Shown one piece after another: positions 1 through 9,562 of a DNA stretch of 64,000 nucleotides. This DNA comes from Algoriphagus lutimaris (GTDB lineage: Bacteria > Bacteroidota > Bacteroidia > Cytophagales > Cyclobacteriaceae): positions 392,384 through 456,383 of the forward strand of contig NZ_JAFIDJ010000002.1 in assembly GCF_017051705.1 (NCBI RefSeq), given 5' to 3'. Under the pieces are notes generated by a model. That model was not told the origin of the DNA and did not search any database. It worked only from the letters and a program-made list of their open reading frames with translations. The position numbers and the translations under genes were made by a program. The first letter of the stretch is position 1. Every line of letters begins with the position of its first letter.

Positions 1-484
1 TTGGTTTTTTCACTTCTGAAATGGCCTTTTCAATGTCTTTTTTCACGATTGATCCTTCTGGGCCAGTTCCTTTCAGCAAGGAAATATCAATCCGGTTTTC
101 TTCAGCAATTTTCCTGGCCAAAGGAGAAATCTTAATTCTTTCTCCTAATTCAGTATTCTCATGAACTATTTCCTTCCTATCCTCAATTGGATGTATTTCA
201 GGTTTTTGAATTTCCTCACCAGAAACAGTAGATTCCGTCACCTCAGATTTCCCATCATTAATCAAGGCCAAAACAGTTCCCACTGGAACCTTCTCCCCCT
301 CTTTCACCAAAAATTTCTCCAACGTTCCTTCCTCAAAAACCTCGATTTCAATCAATCCTTTTTGAGTTTCCACATCAGCAATAATATCTCCTCGATGGAG
401 GAATTCGCCTAGTTGCTTTCTCCATTCAACCAATGTACCGGCTTCCATATCTGCTCCCAAATTGGGCATTTGAAACTTGATCAT
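1..484 (-). CDS. Dihydrolipoamide acyltransferase (E2) of a 2-oxoacid dehydrogenase, N-terminal part
   Basis: E2 core subunit of a pyruvate-type (or acetoin/branched-chain) dehydrogenase complex; it carries the acyl group on lipoate and passes it to CoA in the cytoplasm. The 161 visible codons hold a lipoyl domain (residues 1-77) with the lipoylated lysine at K42 in DVETQKG, a charged linker, and the E1/E3-binding domain at about 119-155 ([12 protein letters not shown], then [12 protein letters not shown]). The catalytic domain lies beyond position 1, so the gene is cut by the window and not broken. The ATG overlaps the stop codon of the E1 beta gene (ATGA), which indicates translational coupling in one operon with E1 beta, E1 alpha and acs. 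Which 2-oxoacid is used cannot be read from this part. E2 identity is secure. Confidence 0.92.
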   Translation of the reverse strand, partial: MIKFQMPNLGADMEAGTLVEWRKQLGEFLHRGDIIADVETQKGLIEIEVFEEGTLEKFLVKEGEKVPVGTVLALINDGKSEVTESTVSGEEIQKPEIHPIEDRKEIVHENTELGERIKISPLARKIAEENRIDISLLKGTGPEGSIVKKDIEKAISEVKKP

Positions 485-1467
485 GGCTTTAGCATTTTAT
501 TAACTTTTTCTAAAATATCCGAAACTTGAGGTATCGAAGCATCTTCCAAGTGTTTGGGGTAGGGAATCGGAACCTCCACACCACATAGCCTTTCCACCGG
601 AGCATCCAAGTCAAAAAAGGCTTTTTCCATAATTCTGGAAACCACTTCAGATGAAATACTGACAGATTTCCATGCCTCTTCAACAACTAACGCCCGATGT
701 GTCTTCTTCACGGAAGTAAGGAAAGTCTCCTCATCCATCGGTCTCAGTACTCTCAAATCTATCACTTCAACCTCTATTCCCTCTTGTCCAAGGACTTCGG
801 CAGCTTCCAAACATTTGTAAACACCCGCTCCATACGTGATCAAAGAAATATCATTGCCTTCCCTTAGAACTTTGGCTTTTTTAATCTCAACAGTTCCTGA
901 ATCTGCAGGGATTTCTTTCTCAAGATTTAGCATAAAGGTGTATTCAAATAGGATTACCGGATCGAGACTTTGCATCGCAGAAATCAACATCCCTCTTGCA
1001 TCTTCATGGGTTCCTACGGAAAGAACAATCAATCCCGGTACATGGGCAAAAAATGGCTCCCAACTATGGGAATGCTGTGCTGCCAATTGCCGGCCAATGC
1101 CACATCCCATTCGGATCACCAATGGAACATTCAACTGTCCACCGGACATATGCAGAAGTGTTGAAGCATTGTTGACAATTTGATCCATCGCCAAAAGACT
1201 GAAATTGACAGTCATCACCTCCACTATCGGCCTCATTCCAGCAAGTGCTGCTCCGATTCCTGCTCCGGTAAATCCTGATTCTGAGAGCGGAACATCCATA
1301 ATCCGATCCGAACCAAATTCCTTCAAGAGACCTTTACTCACTGCGAAAGCTCCTCCGTAATTCCCTACATCTTCTCCCATCAGGAAAACTCGTTCATCAT
1401 TTTGCATGACATCCCGGATGGCTTGTTTGATAGCCTCTCTATAAGTTATTTTGATCATCTCGCTCAT
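481..1467 (-). CDS. pdhB: 2-oxoacid dehydrogenase E1 beta subunit (pyruvate dehydrogenase type)
   Basis: Beta subunit of the heterotetrameric thiamine-diphosphate E1 that decarboxylates a 2-oxoacid and reductively acylates the lipoyl arm of E2. At 328 aa it has the usual length. It shows family hallmarks: [12 protein letters not shown] near residue 30, [16 protein letters not shown] near 60, and the C-terminal transketolase-like segment [14 protein letters not shown] with VEEAWKS. The start overlaps the end of the E1 alpha gene by ATGA and the stop overlaps the E2 start, so three subunits are translated from one message. Pyruvate as substrate is an inference from overall similarity; acetoin dehydrogenase E1 beta is a close relative and cannot be excluded, particularly with an acyl-CoA ligase gene in the same operon. 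Confidence 0.93.
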   Translation of the reverse strand: MSEMIKITYREAIKQAIRDVMQNDERVFLMGEDVGNYGGAFAVSKGLLKEFGSDRIMDVPLSESGFTGAGIGAALAGMRPIVEVMTVNFSLLAMDQIVNNASTLLHMSGGQLNVPLVIRMGCGIGRQLAAQHSHSWEPFFAHVPGLIVLSVGTHEDARGMLISAMQSLDPVILFEYTFMLNLEKEIPADSGTVEIKKAKVLREGNDISLITYGAGVYKCLEAAEVLGQEGIEVEVIDLRVLRPMDEETFLTSVKKTHRALVVEEAWKSVSISSEVVSRIMEKAFFDLDAPVERLCGVEVPIPYPKHLEDASIPQVSDILEKVNKMLKP

Positions 1468-2450
1468 ATCGATTCCGTGTCAGAGTATACAAATCGTATC
1501 AGGTTCTCATTATCTTCCCAAGTTCCGTTTTCCGCAAATTCAATAGCCTCTTGGATCTGTGCATCCACTGCTTTTTCGATTTCGGTAATTTTCTTGGCTG
1601 TAATGAGTTTTCCCTTCAGTAAAAATTCCTGAAACTTTGGAATTGGATCTTTCTTTTTCCACTCCTCCACTTCTGATTTTTCTCTATATAATTCAGCATC
1701 AAACATCGAATGCGCTCGAAATCGATAAGTGTTGCAAACCAGAAAATAAGGCTTCCCTTTTTCCTTGATCATCTTTACCGCTTTATCAGCTGCTTCCATC
1801 ACCGCCAAAAGATCCATCCCATCTACTGCTGCAGATTCAATTCCATATGCGGGGCCTTTCTTCTCCAACTGCTGTACGGAATGTGTTAATTTGATTGCAG
1901 TACCCATTGCGTACTGGTTGTTTTCACAAACAAAGAGTGTTGGAACCTGCCATAATGCGGCTAGATTCATCGATTCATGAAACTCCCCTTCTGCTGCTGC
2001 TCCTTCCCCAAAAAAGCAGCAAGTCACGTTGTTTTTCTTTTGTTTTTTTGCTGCCAAAGCCATTCCTACTGACAATGGAAGATGACCGCTTACGATAGCA
2101 TTTCCTCCAAAAAAATTCTTTGTTGCTTCAAAAAGATGCATGGAACCTCCCCGGCCTTTGCTGCAACCTTCCTGCTTTCCATACATCTCCGCCATGATTG
2201 CCTTTGGATCCACTCCTCTCGCCAGTGCATGTCCATGCTCCCTGTAGGTGCAAAGAATATTATCGGCTTCCGTCAACGCTTGAATAACGCCCACTGCAAC
2301 TGCCTCCTCCCCGGAATAGAGGTGAAGGAATCCCCGGATTTGCGACTTGGTGTACTCCTCTGCAGATTTTTCCTCAAACCTTCGAATGAGTATCATTTGC
2401 TTTAAAAGTCTCTGGCCTTCTTTTGAATCTAATTTTTTCTTTTTCTCCAT
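1464..2450 (-). CDS. pdhA: 2-oxoacid dehydrogenase E1 alpha subunit (first of two in the window)
   Basis: Thiamine-diphosphate-binding alpha subunit of E1. The protein is 328 aa from the ATG at 2450. This start is preferred over an upstream in-frame one at 2504 because it follows the acs stop by 4 nt, has an AAGGA-like ribosome site, and avoids a 50-bp overlap. Hallmarks are [13 protein letters not shown] near residue 21, the [11 protein letters not shown] active-site region, GRGGSMHLF, and the ThDP/Mg motif [12 protein letters not shown] ending in CENN about 30 residues later; the family usually has GDG, and here it is GEG. The regulatory-loop region [14 protein letters not shown] is present. 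A second E1 alpha lies at 29241-30260, so this operon encodes an alternative complex, perhaps with a different substrate or condition of use. Confidence 0.93.
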   Translation of the reverse strand: MEKKKKLDSKEGQRLLKQMILIRRFEEKSAEEYTKSQIRGFLHLYSGEEAVAVGVIQALTEADNILCTYREHGHALARGVDPKAIMAEMYGKQEGCSKGRGGSMHLFEATKNFFGGNAIVSGHLPLSVGMALAAKKQKKNNVTCCFFGEGAAAEGEFHESMNLAALWQVPTLFVCENNQYAMGTAIKLTHSVQQLEKKGPAYGIESAAVDGMDLLAVMEAADKAVKMIKEKGKPYFLVCNTYRFRAHSMFDAELYREKSEVEEWKKKDPIPKFQEFLLKGKLITAKKITEIEKAVDAQIQEAIEFAENGTWEDNENLIRFVYSDTESI

Positions 2451-2454
2451 GGTT

Positions 2455-4170
2455 TCATCCTTTTTCAAGAGTTGATAAATCCCCTTCTGGCAATCCCAAT
2501 TCACGGGCTTTCAATAACCTTCTTAAAATTTTCCCGCTTTTGGTTTTTGGAAGGCTTTCGATAAAGGAAATTTCTTTAGGTGCTACTGCTGGTCCCATTG
2601 TTTTTCTTGCGAAACCAATTAATTCTTGACGCATATCATCGGTTGGCTCGAAACCCTCTTTCAGGACAACAAAAGCTTTGACCAGTTCCCCGATCGAGGG
2701 CTCTGGTTTTCCTATTACCGCAGCTTCTACCACTGCCGGATGCTTCATAAGTGTGCTCTCCACCTCAAAAGGACCGACCATATGACCAGAAGTTTTGATG
2801 ATATCATCCGCTCTTCCAATAAACCAGAAGTAGCCATCCTTATCAATTTTGGCCAGATCTCCTGAGATGTACCAGTTTCCTTTGAAGCATTTCTTATATC
2901 GTTCTTCCTCATGGAGATAGCCTCTAAAAAGAGAAGGGAATCCCTTTTTCAAAACCAAATGCCCCTGATTTTCTGGTTGATCATAAATTTTGATTTCTGC
3001 TTCTTCTACATCAGCAATAGCAGCGATTATTCCGGGAAGCGGCTTTCCCATGGAACCTGGCTTAACTTCCATCGAACGATAATTAGCAATCATAATCCCT
3101 CCTGTTTCTGTCTGCCACCAATTATCCAACACAGGAACTCCAAAAGCTTTTTGTCCCCAAGACACTGCGCCAGGATGTAGCGGCTCACCCACACTCAACA
3201 CCAATCTCAAATTAGAAAGATCATATTTTTCTTTAGGCACAATCTCCATCCGCATCAATCTTCGAATTGCCGTGGGGGCCGTATACCAAACATTGACTTT
3301 CTGCTTTTCCAAAATGGAATACCATCGTAATGCATCAAATTCCTCTTCATCAATAATGCTAGTCACCCCATTGACTAGAGGAGATATGATCCCATAAGAA
3401 GTTCCGGTAACCCAACCTGGATCCGCTGTACACCAAAAAATATCACCCTTTTGGAAATCCAATACGTATTTTCCAGTTGCAAAATGGGTAAGCACTGCTT
3501 GATGAACATGCAAAGCACCTTTTGGCATTCCCGTGGTTCCACTTGTGAAATGCAATAATGCAGGATCTTCAGGGTCTGTGGAAGGAATAATAAATTCTCC
3601 AGAAGCCTCTTCCATAAGTTTGGTCAAAGAAAGAGCTTTCATGTCCAAATCATCGGAAGAGTCCGTAAGTAAAATGAAATCTAGGGATGGAAGTCGATTG
3701 AGAAGTCCTTTAATTTTTTTTTCGTAAAAGGATGTATTAGTGACCAAGACTTTTGCATCGCCTTTACTTAGTCTCTGGAAAATGGGTTCCGGTCCAAAAA
3801 CCGAGAACAAAGGGCAAAAAACAGCTTTGAATTTTAATGAACCCAAAGCTGCAATATACAAGTCCGGAACTCGACCCAATAAAGAAAACACCCGATCTCC
3901 TTCCTTCAATTTCAATCCATGGAGAAGGTTGGCAAACTTTGAAGTCTGGGTTTTTAAATCCCCATAAGTATAGTCTTCAACATTTTCCTTTTTTCGGTGA
4001 AAGCGAAGCGCAACCTTATTTCTCAAATCGCCAGAAGCGTGCCTATCTACCGCTTCATGAGCAATGTTCAGTCCTTTTCCATTGGGTAATCCTGCTAATT
4101 GGCTTCGCACATATTGCCAGTCAAACTGCTGATATAGCTTAGCATAGTCGGTTAAATTGGGCTCTTTCAT
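2455..4170 (-). CDS. acsA: Acetyl-CoA synthetase-like AMP-forming acyl-CoA ligase
   Basis: ANL-superfamily ligase that activates acetate or a short acyl acid with ATP to the acyl adenylate and then the CoA thioester. At 571 aa it has the length of Bacillus AcsA-type enzymes, shorter than the 650-aa Acs. The P-loop-like motif [10 protein letters not shown] is at residues 209-218, the pyrophosphate/adenylate region [10 protein letters not shown] near 350, and the C-terminal [11 protein letters not shown] carries the catalytic, acetylation-prone lysine at about K547. It is the first gene of an operon followed 4 nt later by E1 alpha. Co-transcription of two acetyl-CoA-producing routes suggests acetate or acetaldehyde/acetoin-linked metabolism, but the substrate is inferred. 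Confidence 0.92.
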   Translation of the reverse strand: MKEPNLTDYAKLYQQFDWQYVRSQLAGLPNGKGLNIAHEAVDRHASGDLRNKVALRFHRKKENVEDYTYGDLKTQTSKFANLLHGLKLKEGDRVFSLLGRVPDLYIAALGSLKFKAVFCPLFSVFGPEPIFQRLSKGDAKVLVTNTSFYEKKIKGLLNRLPSLDFILLTDSSDDLDMKALSLTKLMEEASGEFIIPSTDPEDPALLHFTSGTTGMPKGALHVHQAVLTHFATGKYVLDFQKGDIFWCTADPGWVTGTSYGIISPLVNGVTSIIDEEEFDALRWYSILEKQKVNVWYTAPTAIRRLMRMEIVPKEKYDLSNLRLVLSVGEPLHPGAVSWGQKAFGVPVLDNWWQTETGGIMIANYRSMEVKPGSMGKPLPGIIAAIADVEEAEIKIYDQPENQGHLVLKKGFPSLFRGYLHEEERYKKCFKGNWYISGDLAKIDKDGYFWFIGRADDIIKTSGHMVGPFEVESTLMKHPAVVEAAVIGKPEPSIGELVKAFVVLKEGFEPTDDMRQELIGFARKTMGPAVAPKEISFIESLPKTKSGKILRRLLKARELGLPEGDLSTLEKG

Positions 4171-4452
4171 AAGTAGATCTTAAAATTTGAAAATTTTAGA
4201 AAAACTGGTTAACCGTCATTATTTAAATCTTCCAATCCTCAAAAAATCAAATAGGGGATTGATCCTTTCTTAATTTACCATTTTAATAAAAGTCAAATCC
4301 AACTTTAGCCCAATCATTTGATGATTAATGACTTAAATCATATTATTCTGTTTCATTATAAAGTTTCATGGTGTGGTTTGGAATATAAAATTAAACTCAA
4401 TTACAGGAAGAACTATCGAATGAAATTCGATTAGCTGGATTTAGAAGCAAAA

Positions 4453-4486
4453 AATCCCCTCCCAGAATCTCTTCCAAGAGGGGATT
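4453..4486 (-). terminator. Hairpin copy 1 (terminator-like on the minus strand)
   Basis: Stem AATCCCCTC (4453-4461) with GAGGGGATT (4478-4486), 16-nt loop. On the minus strand the stem is followed by a T-run, the form of an intrinsic terminator. A 26-nt core (4457-4482) is identical to 4948-4973. Confidence 0.5.
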
Positions 4487-4530
4487 AAAATTTAAAACAT
4501 TAGATTTTAAATTTCTGATTTACTCCTGCT

Positions 4531-4870
4531 GTTCTGGATTTCCAATCCAGAACCTTAATTATGGGATTTCTAATCCGGATTCTTAAAACCTTCGAATAAG
4601 TTAGTTACCCCTTACTTGACTTACTAACATACTATCTGAATTAAAGATTTTAAATCTTCGGAGATAACTTCGGGATTACAAATCCCGAAGAGCAAAGTTT
4701 GTCCTCCATTCGGCACAGTCAAATTATTGCACAGAACTGGGTGGAATTTGTAATTCCACCCCAATATTCATATCAATTTCCAATTGATTGAAATTTAGTT
4801 GATCAAATTTAACCTTTTAACCGAATTACAATTTTGCTGGAATATGAAGGCGTAATTGCAAATTACGCCT
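4531..4870. repeat. Array of REP-like palindromes with 3-nt loops
   Basis: Seven palindromes share one design: a perfect stem whose inner bases are ATT...AAT around a 3-nt loop. Four have 10-bp arms: GTTCTGGATT/AATCCAGAAC around TCC (4531-4553), CTTCGGGATT/AATCCCGAAG around ACA (4668-4690), GGGTGGAATT/AATTCCACCC around TGT (4739-4761), and AGGCGTAATT/AATTACGCCT around GCA (4848-4870). Three are shorter: GGATT/AATCC (4564-4576), AAGATT/AATCTT (4644-4658), ATCAATT/AATTGAT (4772-4788). Centres fall in pairs 28-30 nt apart, and the pairs recur every 99-109 nt. Outer arm sequences differ entirely yet stay complementary. The design resembles REP/BIME elements tied to RAYT transposases; no such gene is in the window. 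Confidence 0.7.
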
Positions 4871-4943
4871 AGCGAAAAGGCAAAAAAATAAGATTTACTC
4901 TCTCTAATGGAAATGTGAAATTGGGGAAATTGCCTTTTTATAA

Positions 4944-4977
4944 AAAACCCTCCCAGAATCTCTTCCAAGAGGGTTTT
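4944..4977 (-). terminator. Hairpin copy 2, likely terminator of the GMC oxidoreductase operon
   Basis: Stem AAAACCCTC (4944-4952) with GAGGGTTTT (4969-4977) and the same 16-nt loop as the copy at 4453-4486. On the minus strand it runs into TTTTTTATAAAAA. It lies about 150 bp downstream of the GMC gene stop. Confidence 0.55.
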
Positions 4978-5125
4978 GAAATTTAAATAACCATGAGAGA
5001 TTTCCAACCTCCAGTAGGCAGGCTCCCTTCGCAAGCTACAGTCGAAATGACTCCCATGCTATTTCAGATTTTTCACTTCAGCTTTCAATTTCAGACTTCT
5101 CACTTTAGCCTTCTGACTTTCAGAC

Positions 5126-6835
5126 TTATTTCTTGCTTTCCGCAACCGCATGATGTGCTGCTCTCGCCGCAAAGGCCATGTAGGTCAAGGAAGGGTTTTG
5201 CGTAGAAGTAGAAGTCATACTCGCTCCATCTGTTACATAGACATTCGGTACAGCATGAAGCTGATGGTTTGCATTGAGTAGCGACGTTTTCGGGTCTTTG
5301 CCCATTCTCACGCCTCCCATTTCATGTATATCCAAACCTGGAACCCGATGATCATCATTTACCCGGATATTGGTAAAGCCGGCTTTCTCAAACATCTCTG
5401 ACATTTGCTCCTGATAATCTTTGATCATCTTTTCGTCATTGTCATCGTAATCCACATGGATTTTCAATTGAGGCATGCCATAAGGATCCGTCAAGTTAGG
5501 ATCCAAAGCCACATAATTGCTTTCCTTTGGAATGGTCTCCCCCATCATATGAGAGCCCACATACCAAGGACCATATTGATCTGGATTCAGCAAGTTATTT
5601 TTCAAATCCATTCCTATTCCTTCGGTATTAGGCCTTACGCCGCGACTCGCAGAGAAACCGGCTGCATAACCCCGAAGAAAGTCCGTTTCCTGCTTGTACA
5701 CATTTCGGAATCTTGGGAAATACCCACTGGTAGGTCTTCCTCCCGAGGTGGTGTATTCCAAATGACCTTCATACTGTCCAGAAACCTGAGCTCTATAGTT
5801 ATGGAATGCCACGTATTTGCCAAGCAATCCATTGTCATTTCCCAATCCATTTGGAAAACGATTGGAAGTGGAATTCATCAAGATCAAATTGGAATTCAAA
5901 GCCGCTGCATTTAGGAAAATCACCGGAGCATAAAACTCCTCCATTTCCTTCGTATGTGCATCAATGATTCTTACTCCTGTTGCCTTTCCAGCCTGCTCAT
6001 CATAAATAATGGAATGAACCACTGCATCTGGTCTCAATGTCAGATTCCCAGTTTTCAATGCCCAAGGAATCGTCGATGAATTGGAACTGAAATAGCCTCC
6101 AAAAGGACATCCTCTTTGGCAGAGGTTTCTATTTTGGCAAAAAGCTCTGCCTTGCGCAGTAAATTCTGGCCTAGCCTCATGGATGTGTGCACAACGGGCA
6201 GAAATCATATGACGATCATTGCCATAATTCTTTTTCAGTTGTTCCTGAAAGTGCTTCTCCACAATATTCAGATCATATCCTGGCAAAAACTCTCCATCTG
6301 GCAAATTAGGAAGTCCGTCTTTGTTTCCAGAAACTCCGGCAAACTTCTCCACATGGCTGTACCAAGAAGCAATATCCTTGTATCGGATCGGCCAATCTAC
6401 CGCAAAACCATCTCTGGCCGGACCTTCAAAATCAAAGTCAGACCAACGCTGTACTTGTCTGGCCCATAATAGTGACTTTCCTCCTACTTGGTAGCCACGG
6501 ATCCAGTCAAAGGGTTTTTCCTGCACATAGGGATGCTCACCATCTTTGACAAAGAAATGCATTGCATCCTCACGGAATGCATAGCACTTGCTGACTACAG
6601 GATTTTCATCTTTGATTTTTTGGGGAACCTGACCTCTATGCTCAAATTCATAAGGAAGCATATTGGTGGTCGGATAATCCTTGATATGCTCCACATTCCT
6701 TCCACGTTCCAACATCAAGGTTTTTACACCCAAATCACATAATTCTTTCGCTGCCCAGCTTCCGCTGATCCCAGATCCGATGACAATGGCTTCGTAGGTA
6801 CGCTGTTCTTTACTTTGGATATTTAGATTAGCCAT
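5126..6835 (-). CDS. GMC-family FAD oxidoreductase, glucoside 3-dehydrogenase type
   Basis: Flavoprotein that oxidises a hydroxyl of a sugar or related polyol. It is 569 aa, with an N-terminal FAD Rossmann motif GSGISGSWAAKEL starting at G20, a ferredoxin-like Cys cluster CQNRNLCQRGCPFGG in the middle, and the C-terminal GMC signature HEMGGVRMG (H504) followed by TQNPSLT (N547), the usual catalytic His/Asn pair. It has no export signal of its own. The upstream partner overlaps it by 8 bp and carries a Tat signal, so the pair probably folds in the cytoplasm and is exported together, as known for FAD glucoside/gluconate dehydrogenases. Glucoside 3-oxidation is inferred from the pairing; gluconate or sorbitol dehydrogenase activity is possible. 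Confidence 0.85.
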   Translation of the reverse strand: MANLNIQSKEQRTYEAIVIGSGISGSWAAKELCDLGVKTLMLERGRNVEHIKDYPTTNMLPYEFEHRGQVPQKIKDENPVVSKCYAFREDAMHFFVKDGEHPYVQEKPFDWIRGYQVGGKSLLWARQVQRWSDFDFEGPARDGFAVDWPIRYKDIASWYSHVEKFAGVSGNKDGLPNLPDGEFLPGYDLNIVEKHFQEQLKKNYGNDRHMISARCAHIHEARPEFTAQGRAFCQNRNLCQRGCPFGGYFSSNSSTIPWALKTGNLTLRPDAVVHSIIYDEQAGKATGVRIIDAHTKEMEEFYAPVIFLNAAALNSNLILMNSTSNRFPNGLGNDNGLLGKYVAFHNYRAQVSGQYEGHLEYTTSGGRPTSGYFPRFRNVYKQETDFLRGYAAGFSASRGVRPNTEGIGMDLKNNLLNPDQYGPWYVGSHMMGETIPKESNYVALDPNLTDPYGMPQLKIHVDYDDNDEKMIKDYQEQMSEMFEKAGFTNIRVNDDHRVPGLDIHEMGGVRMGKDPKTSLLNANHQLHAVPNVYVTDGASMTSTSTQNPSLTYMAFAARAAHHAVAESKK

Positions 6836-7400
6836 TGATTCTAGGTTTTTGGATATCCGAGATCAAAACAGAACCATTGTAAGCCCCTGGAATTAGGGAA
6901 TATGGCATGATTTCAGACTGGATATATTCAGAGGCCATGTAGCCTTGAATGGTAAATCGTTTGGTTGTATTCAAGAAATAAGAAATTGCTTTGTTAGTAG
7001 CTCCTTCTTCAGTTTCATCTCCTTCCAATTTCTGTCCAGAAAGGATGATAGTTTCTTTTTCTTTATTTCTCAATCCGCTAAAGTTTCCATTCCCAGTCTT
7101 CTTTGCATAGTCAGGAAATGCAGCCAACCCAGTGGTGAAAAGCGTTTGCTGCTCTGATGTCAAGCAATCATCCACCATGACCAAAATAAAATCAGGTACT
7201 TCAATCTCAAGAGCACCTTTAATCTCTCCAGCTGGAATAATGACATTGGATATATCTCCCAGCAATTGCTTCTGGGATTGGGTAATTTTTAAATTCTCAT
7301 AAGCGGTGAGGATATCATCTGAACTGAAATCACAGGAGGGAATAAATGCCAATCCTCCGGAAATCAATGCCAGATGCCTCAAGGCAATCCTTCTATTCAT
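6828..7400 (-). CDS. Small subunit, gluconate 2-dehydrogenase subunit 3 family, Tat signal
   Basis: Small partner subunit of the GMC flavoprotein encoded just downstream (8-bp overlap). It is 190 aa. The N-terminus NRRIALRHLALISGG is a twin-arginine-type signal followed by a short hydrophobic stretch and IPSC, a possible lipobox, so it may end as a lipid-anchored periplasmic protein. The body (QKQLLGDISNVIIPAGEIKGA near residue 42, then DFILVMVDDC) matches the gluconate 2-dehydrogenase subunit 3 pattern. Known relatives have no catalytic centre; they act as chaperone and export escort. Family assignment is from pattern recognition. Confidence 0.8.
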   Translation of the reverse strand: MNRRIALRHLALISGGLAFIPSCDFSSDDILTAYENLKITQSQKQLLGDISNVIIPAGEIKGALEIEVPDFILVMVDDCLTSEQQTLFTTGLAAFPDYAKKTGNGNFSGLRNKEKETIILSGQKLEGDETEEGATNKAISYFLNTTKRFTIQGYMASEYIQSEIMPYSLIPGAYNGSVLISDIQKPRING

Positions 7401-7513
7401 AGATATATTATTTTGGGTAATTTTTAAATCGGGTAAATAATGTAATCAAAAAGGTCATCAAAATCTATTTTTTTATGATTGATGGCACAATTTGCCCAAA
7501 CTTACCTGCTAGA

Positions 7514-9562
7514 CTAGTTTGTCAAGACTCCTACTTCACCAAATGTAGCTCCATTGCCATCGGCAGTTTTGGATGCTTTCAATCGAATGAATTTCGCATT
7601 AACCGGATCAAATCGTACCAATTGCTCAATTGGGCTATTGACAATGTTGGAAAATTCACCAGAAGACACCGTTTCCCAGAAATTCCCATCAGGACTTACC
7701 TGAAACTCAAAATTGGTAATGATTCCACTTGGATACCTTGCCTGCATTGGCATATAGCTGAAACCTTGGATTTCGATTGATTCTCCCAAATCTATGGTCA
7801 ACATCCCGTTCTTGCTAGTGAAATACGTATAGGTATTTTCATCGATGGCTTTCGCATCTTCATCTCCTAGGGCTTTCCAAGTCCCTTTAGGTAAATCCAG
7901 ATCCAGTCGAACCGGGTCGGAAATTTTATCTGTTGCGGGATCATAAGAACTCGCCAGCAAGGTTGTCGCTTTAGTTACTGGAATTGGTCCCGTATATGCT
8001 TGGCTATCTTTCGTAGGATTGCTTCCATCCAAGGTATAATACAATTCTAAATTGGTATCTGGAGCAGTTAAGGTCACTTCTCCTGAAGTGGATCTTTTAG
8101 TAGTCGGAGGTAACAATAGCTTTGGGGCATGATAAACTCCCACTTCTGCAATTACTGGTACATCCTTGGAATCCAAGAAGTTTACTCTGATTTTTTGTGC
8201 TTCCGTATCCGGGAACCTTAAAATCCTTTTATGGCCAACAGTCGTTGCATCCGTTACTTTTTCCCAGTTTCCATTCACTTCTTTTTCCAAAGAAAAAGCT
8301 TTGATCCGCTGACCCAAGACCACATATTCCTGAATTAATAATCTGTTGAAAACAGTTGGCTTACCAAAATCAATTTCTACACTTCCTGATTTTTGTCCAT
8401 CTGGTAAAGACCAATAGGTTTCATAATCCCCGTCCTGAACATTTTCAACCACATAATCTGATCCCCTTTCTACCGATGCAGAAACAGCTGCTTGAGATAC
8501 TAAATTGACTGCAAAGTCTTCTTTGATCTTTTCTCCCAACTTCAATATGGCTTCCTCATCGTTTTCATGAATCAATCCACGAGTATCAACAGGGAAATTG
8601 ATCAATAAGGAGGTATTTCTCCCAATACTATTGTAATAGATATCCACCAAATTAGCCAGACTTCTTACCCGGTGATCTTCATAGGTATGATAATACCATC
8701 CTGGGCGAATGGATACATTCGTCTCTGCAGGAACCCAGTGCGTCCCATTTTCCTGACCAGGAGCATATTTCTGAGGATAATCCGGCATTCCGGCATACAC
8801 CGAATCACGCATTAAGTTCCCCCAATTGGTTTCGAATGCCTCTCCGTGCTCATTTCCTACCCATCTGACATCAGGCCCTCCATCACTGAACATCACCGCA
8901 TTCGGTTGTAACTCCCTTACCAGTTCATAAACTTCTGGCCACTTATAATACGTTAACTTATCCACTTTTCGGGTTTCATTTGCACCCCCGTAATAACCAT
9001 CTCCACCATTGGCTCCATCAAACCAAACTTCAAAAATTTCCCCATAATTGGTCAGTAACTCAGTCAACTGATTTCTCATATAGGTGATGTATTCTGGCTT
9101 TCCATAATCAGGATGATTTCTATCCCATGGAGAATAATAAATCCCAAATTTTAATCCATATTCTTTACAAGCTTCGGATAAATCTTTGATCAAATCCCCT
9201 TTTCCATCTTTCCAGGGACTGTTTTTGACAGAATGCTCTGTATAAGCAGATGGCCAAAGAACGAATCCATCATGGTGTTTGGCAGTGATGATCAATCCTT
9301 TCATTCCTGCTTCACTGGCTACTCTAGCCCATTGCCTGGCATCCAATCCTGTAGGATTAAACTGTTCCGGTTTTTCATCCCCAAAACCCCACTCACGATC
9401 AGAAAATGTGTTCATGTTGAAATGGAGGAATCCATAATATTCTAATTCCTGCCAAGCAATTTGACGGGGAGCCGGAGTCGGTTCAACGGATGCAATTGGA
9501 GCTCCTTTTTCTTGACAAAAGGTAAGTCCCAGCAATAAAGCTGGCCATATATACTTCTTCAT
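7514..9562 (-). CDS. Alpha-L-fucosidase (GH29) lipoprotein with discoidin-like domains
   Basis: Secreted glycosidase that removes terminal alpha-L-fucose. The ATG at 9562 is chosen because it begins a lipoprotein signal (MKKYIWPALLLGLTFC, Cys16); the upstream in-frame extension spoils it. The product is 682 aa. The GH29 barrel comes first, with FLHFNMNTF near 45, AKHHDGF at 94-100 and the nucleophile region EVWFDGANGG with D182. Then come a carbohydrate-binding F5/8 type C (discoidin) region at about 365-475, a chitobiase C-terminal-like domain around TLDGSNPTKDSQAYTGPI, and a second discoidin-like region to the end. This modular order is common in Bacteroidota fucosidases. It sits apart from SusCD genes, so its glycan source is not evident. 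Confidence 0.9.
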   Translation of the reverse strand: MKKYIWPALLLGLTFCQEKGAPIASVEPTPAPRQIAWQELEYYGFLHFNMNTFSDREWGFGDEKPEQFNPTGLDARQWARVASEAGMKGLIITAKHHDGFVLWPSAYTEHSVKNSPWKDGKGDLIKDLSEACKEYGLKFGIYYSPWDRNHPDYGKPEYITYMRNQLTELLTNYGEIFEVWFDGANGGDGYYGGANETRKVDKLTYYKWPEVYELVRELQPNAVMFSDGGPDVRWVGNEHGEAFETNWGNLMRDSVYAGMPDYPQKYAPGQENGTHWVPAETNVSIRPGWYYHTYEDHRVRSLANLVDIYYNSIGRNTSLLINFPVDTRGLIHENDEEAILKLGEKIKEDFAVNLVSQAAVSASVERGSDYVVENVQDGDYETYWSLPDGQKSGSVEIDFGKPTVFNRLLIQEYVVLGQRIKAFSLEKEVNGNWEKVTDATTVGHKRILRFPDTEAQKIRVNFLDSKDVPVIAEVGVYHAPKLLLPPTTKRSTSGEVTLTAPDTNLELYYTLDGSNPTKDSQAYTGPIPVTKATTLLASSYDPATDKISDPVRLDLDLPKGTWKALGDEDAKAIDENTYTYFTSKNGMLTIDLGESIEIQGFSYMPMQARYPSGIITNFEFQVSPDGNFWETVSSGEFSNIVNSPIEQLVRFDPVNAKFIRLKASKTADGNGATFGEVGVLTN

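Larger units (their letters stand above)
4171..5125. other. Gene-free stretch with palindrome array
   Basis: 955 bp between the acs start and the end of the GMC oxidoreductase gene. I see no credible coding region here. Only short reading frames cross it, and they run through palindromes. From acs outward it holds about 270 bp of AT-rich leader, a hairpin copy at 4453-4486, the palindrome array at 4531-4870, a second hairpin copy at 4944-4977, a segment at 4990-5055 (GAGATTTCC ... GTCGAAATGAC) resembling dispersed intergenic repeats of this group, and a pyrimidine-rich tract at 5056-5125 with imperfect repeats of TTTCAGACTT. Confidence 0.7.

Noticed and set aside
4531-4870. CRISPR array
   Set aside because: The units are inverted repeats with differing arm sequences, not identical direct repeats with unique spacers, and no cas gene is in the window.
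4795-5034. 79-aa minus-strand reading frame
   Set aside because: It runs through a palindrome, a terminator hairpin and dispersed-repeat sequence, has no recognisable protein pattern and no sign of translation signals.
5405-5914. 169-aa plus-strand reading frame
   Set aside because: It is antisense to the well-supported GMC oxidoreductase gene and its translation has no family features.
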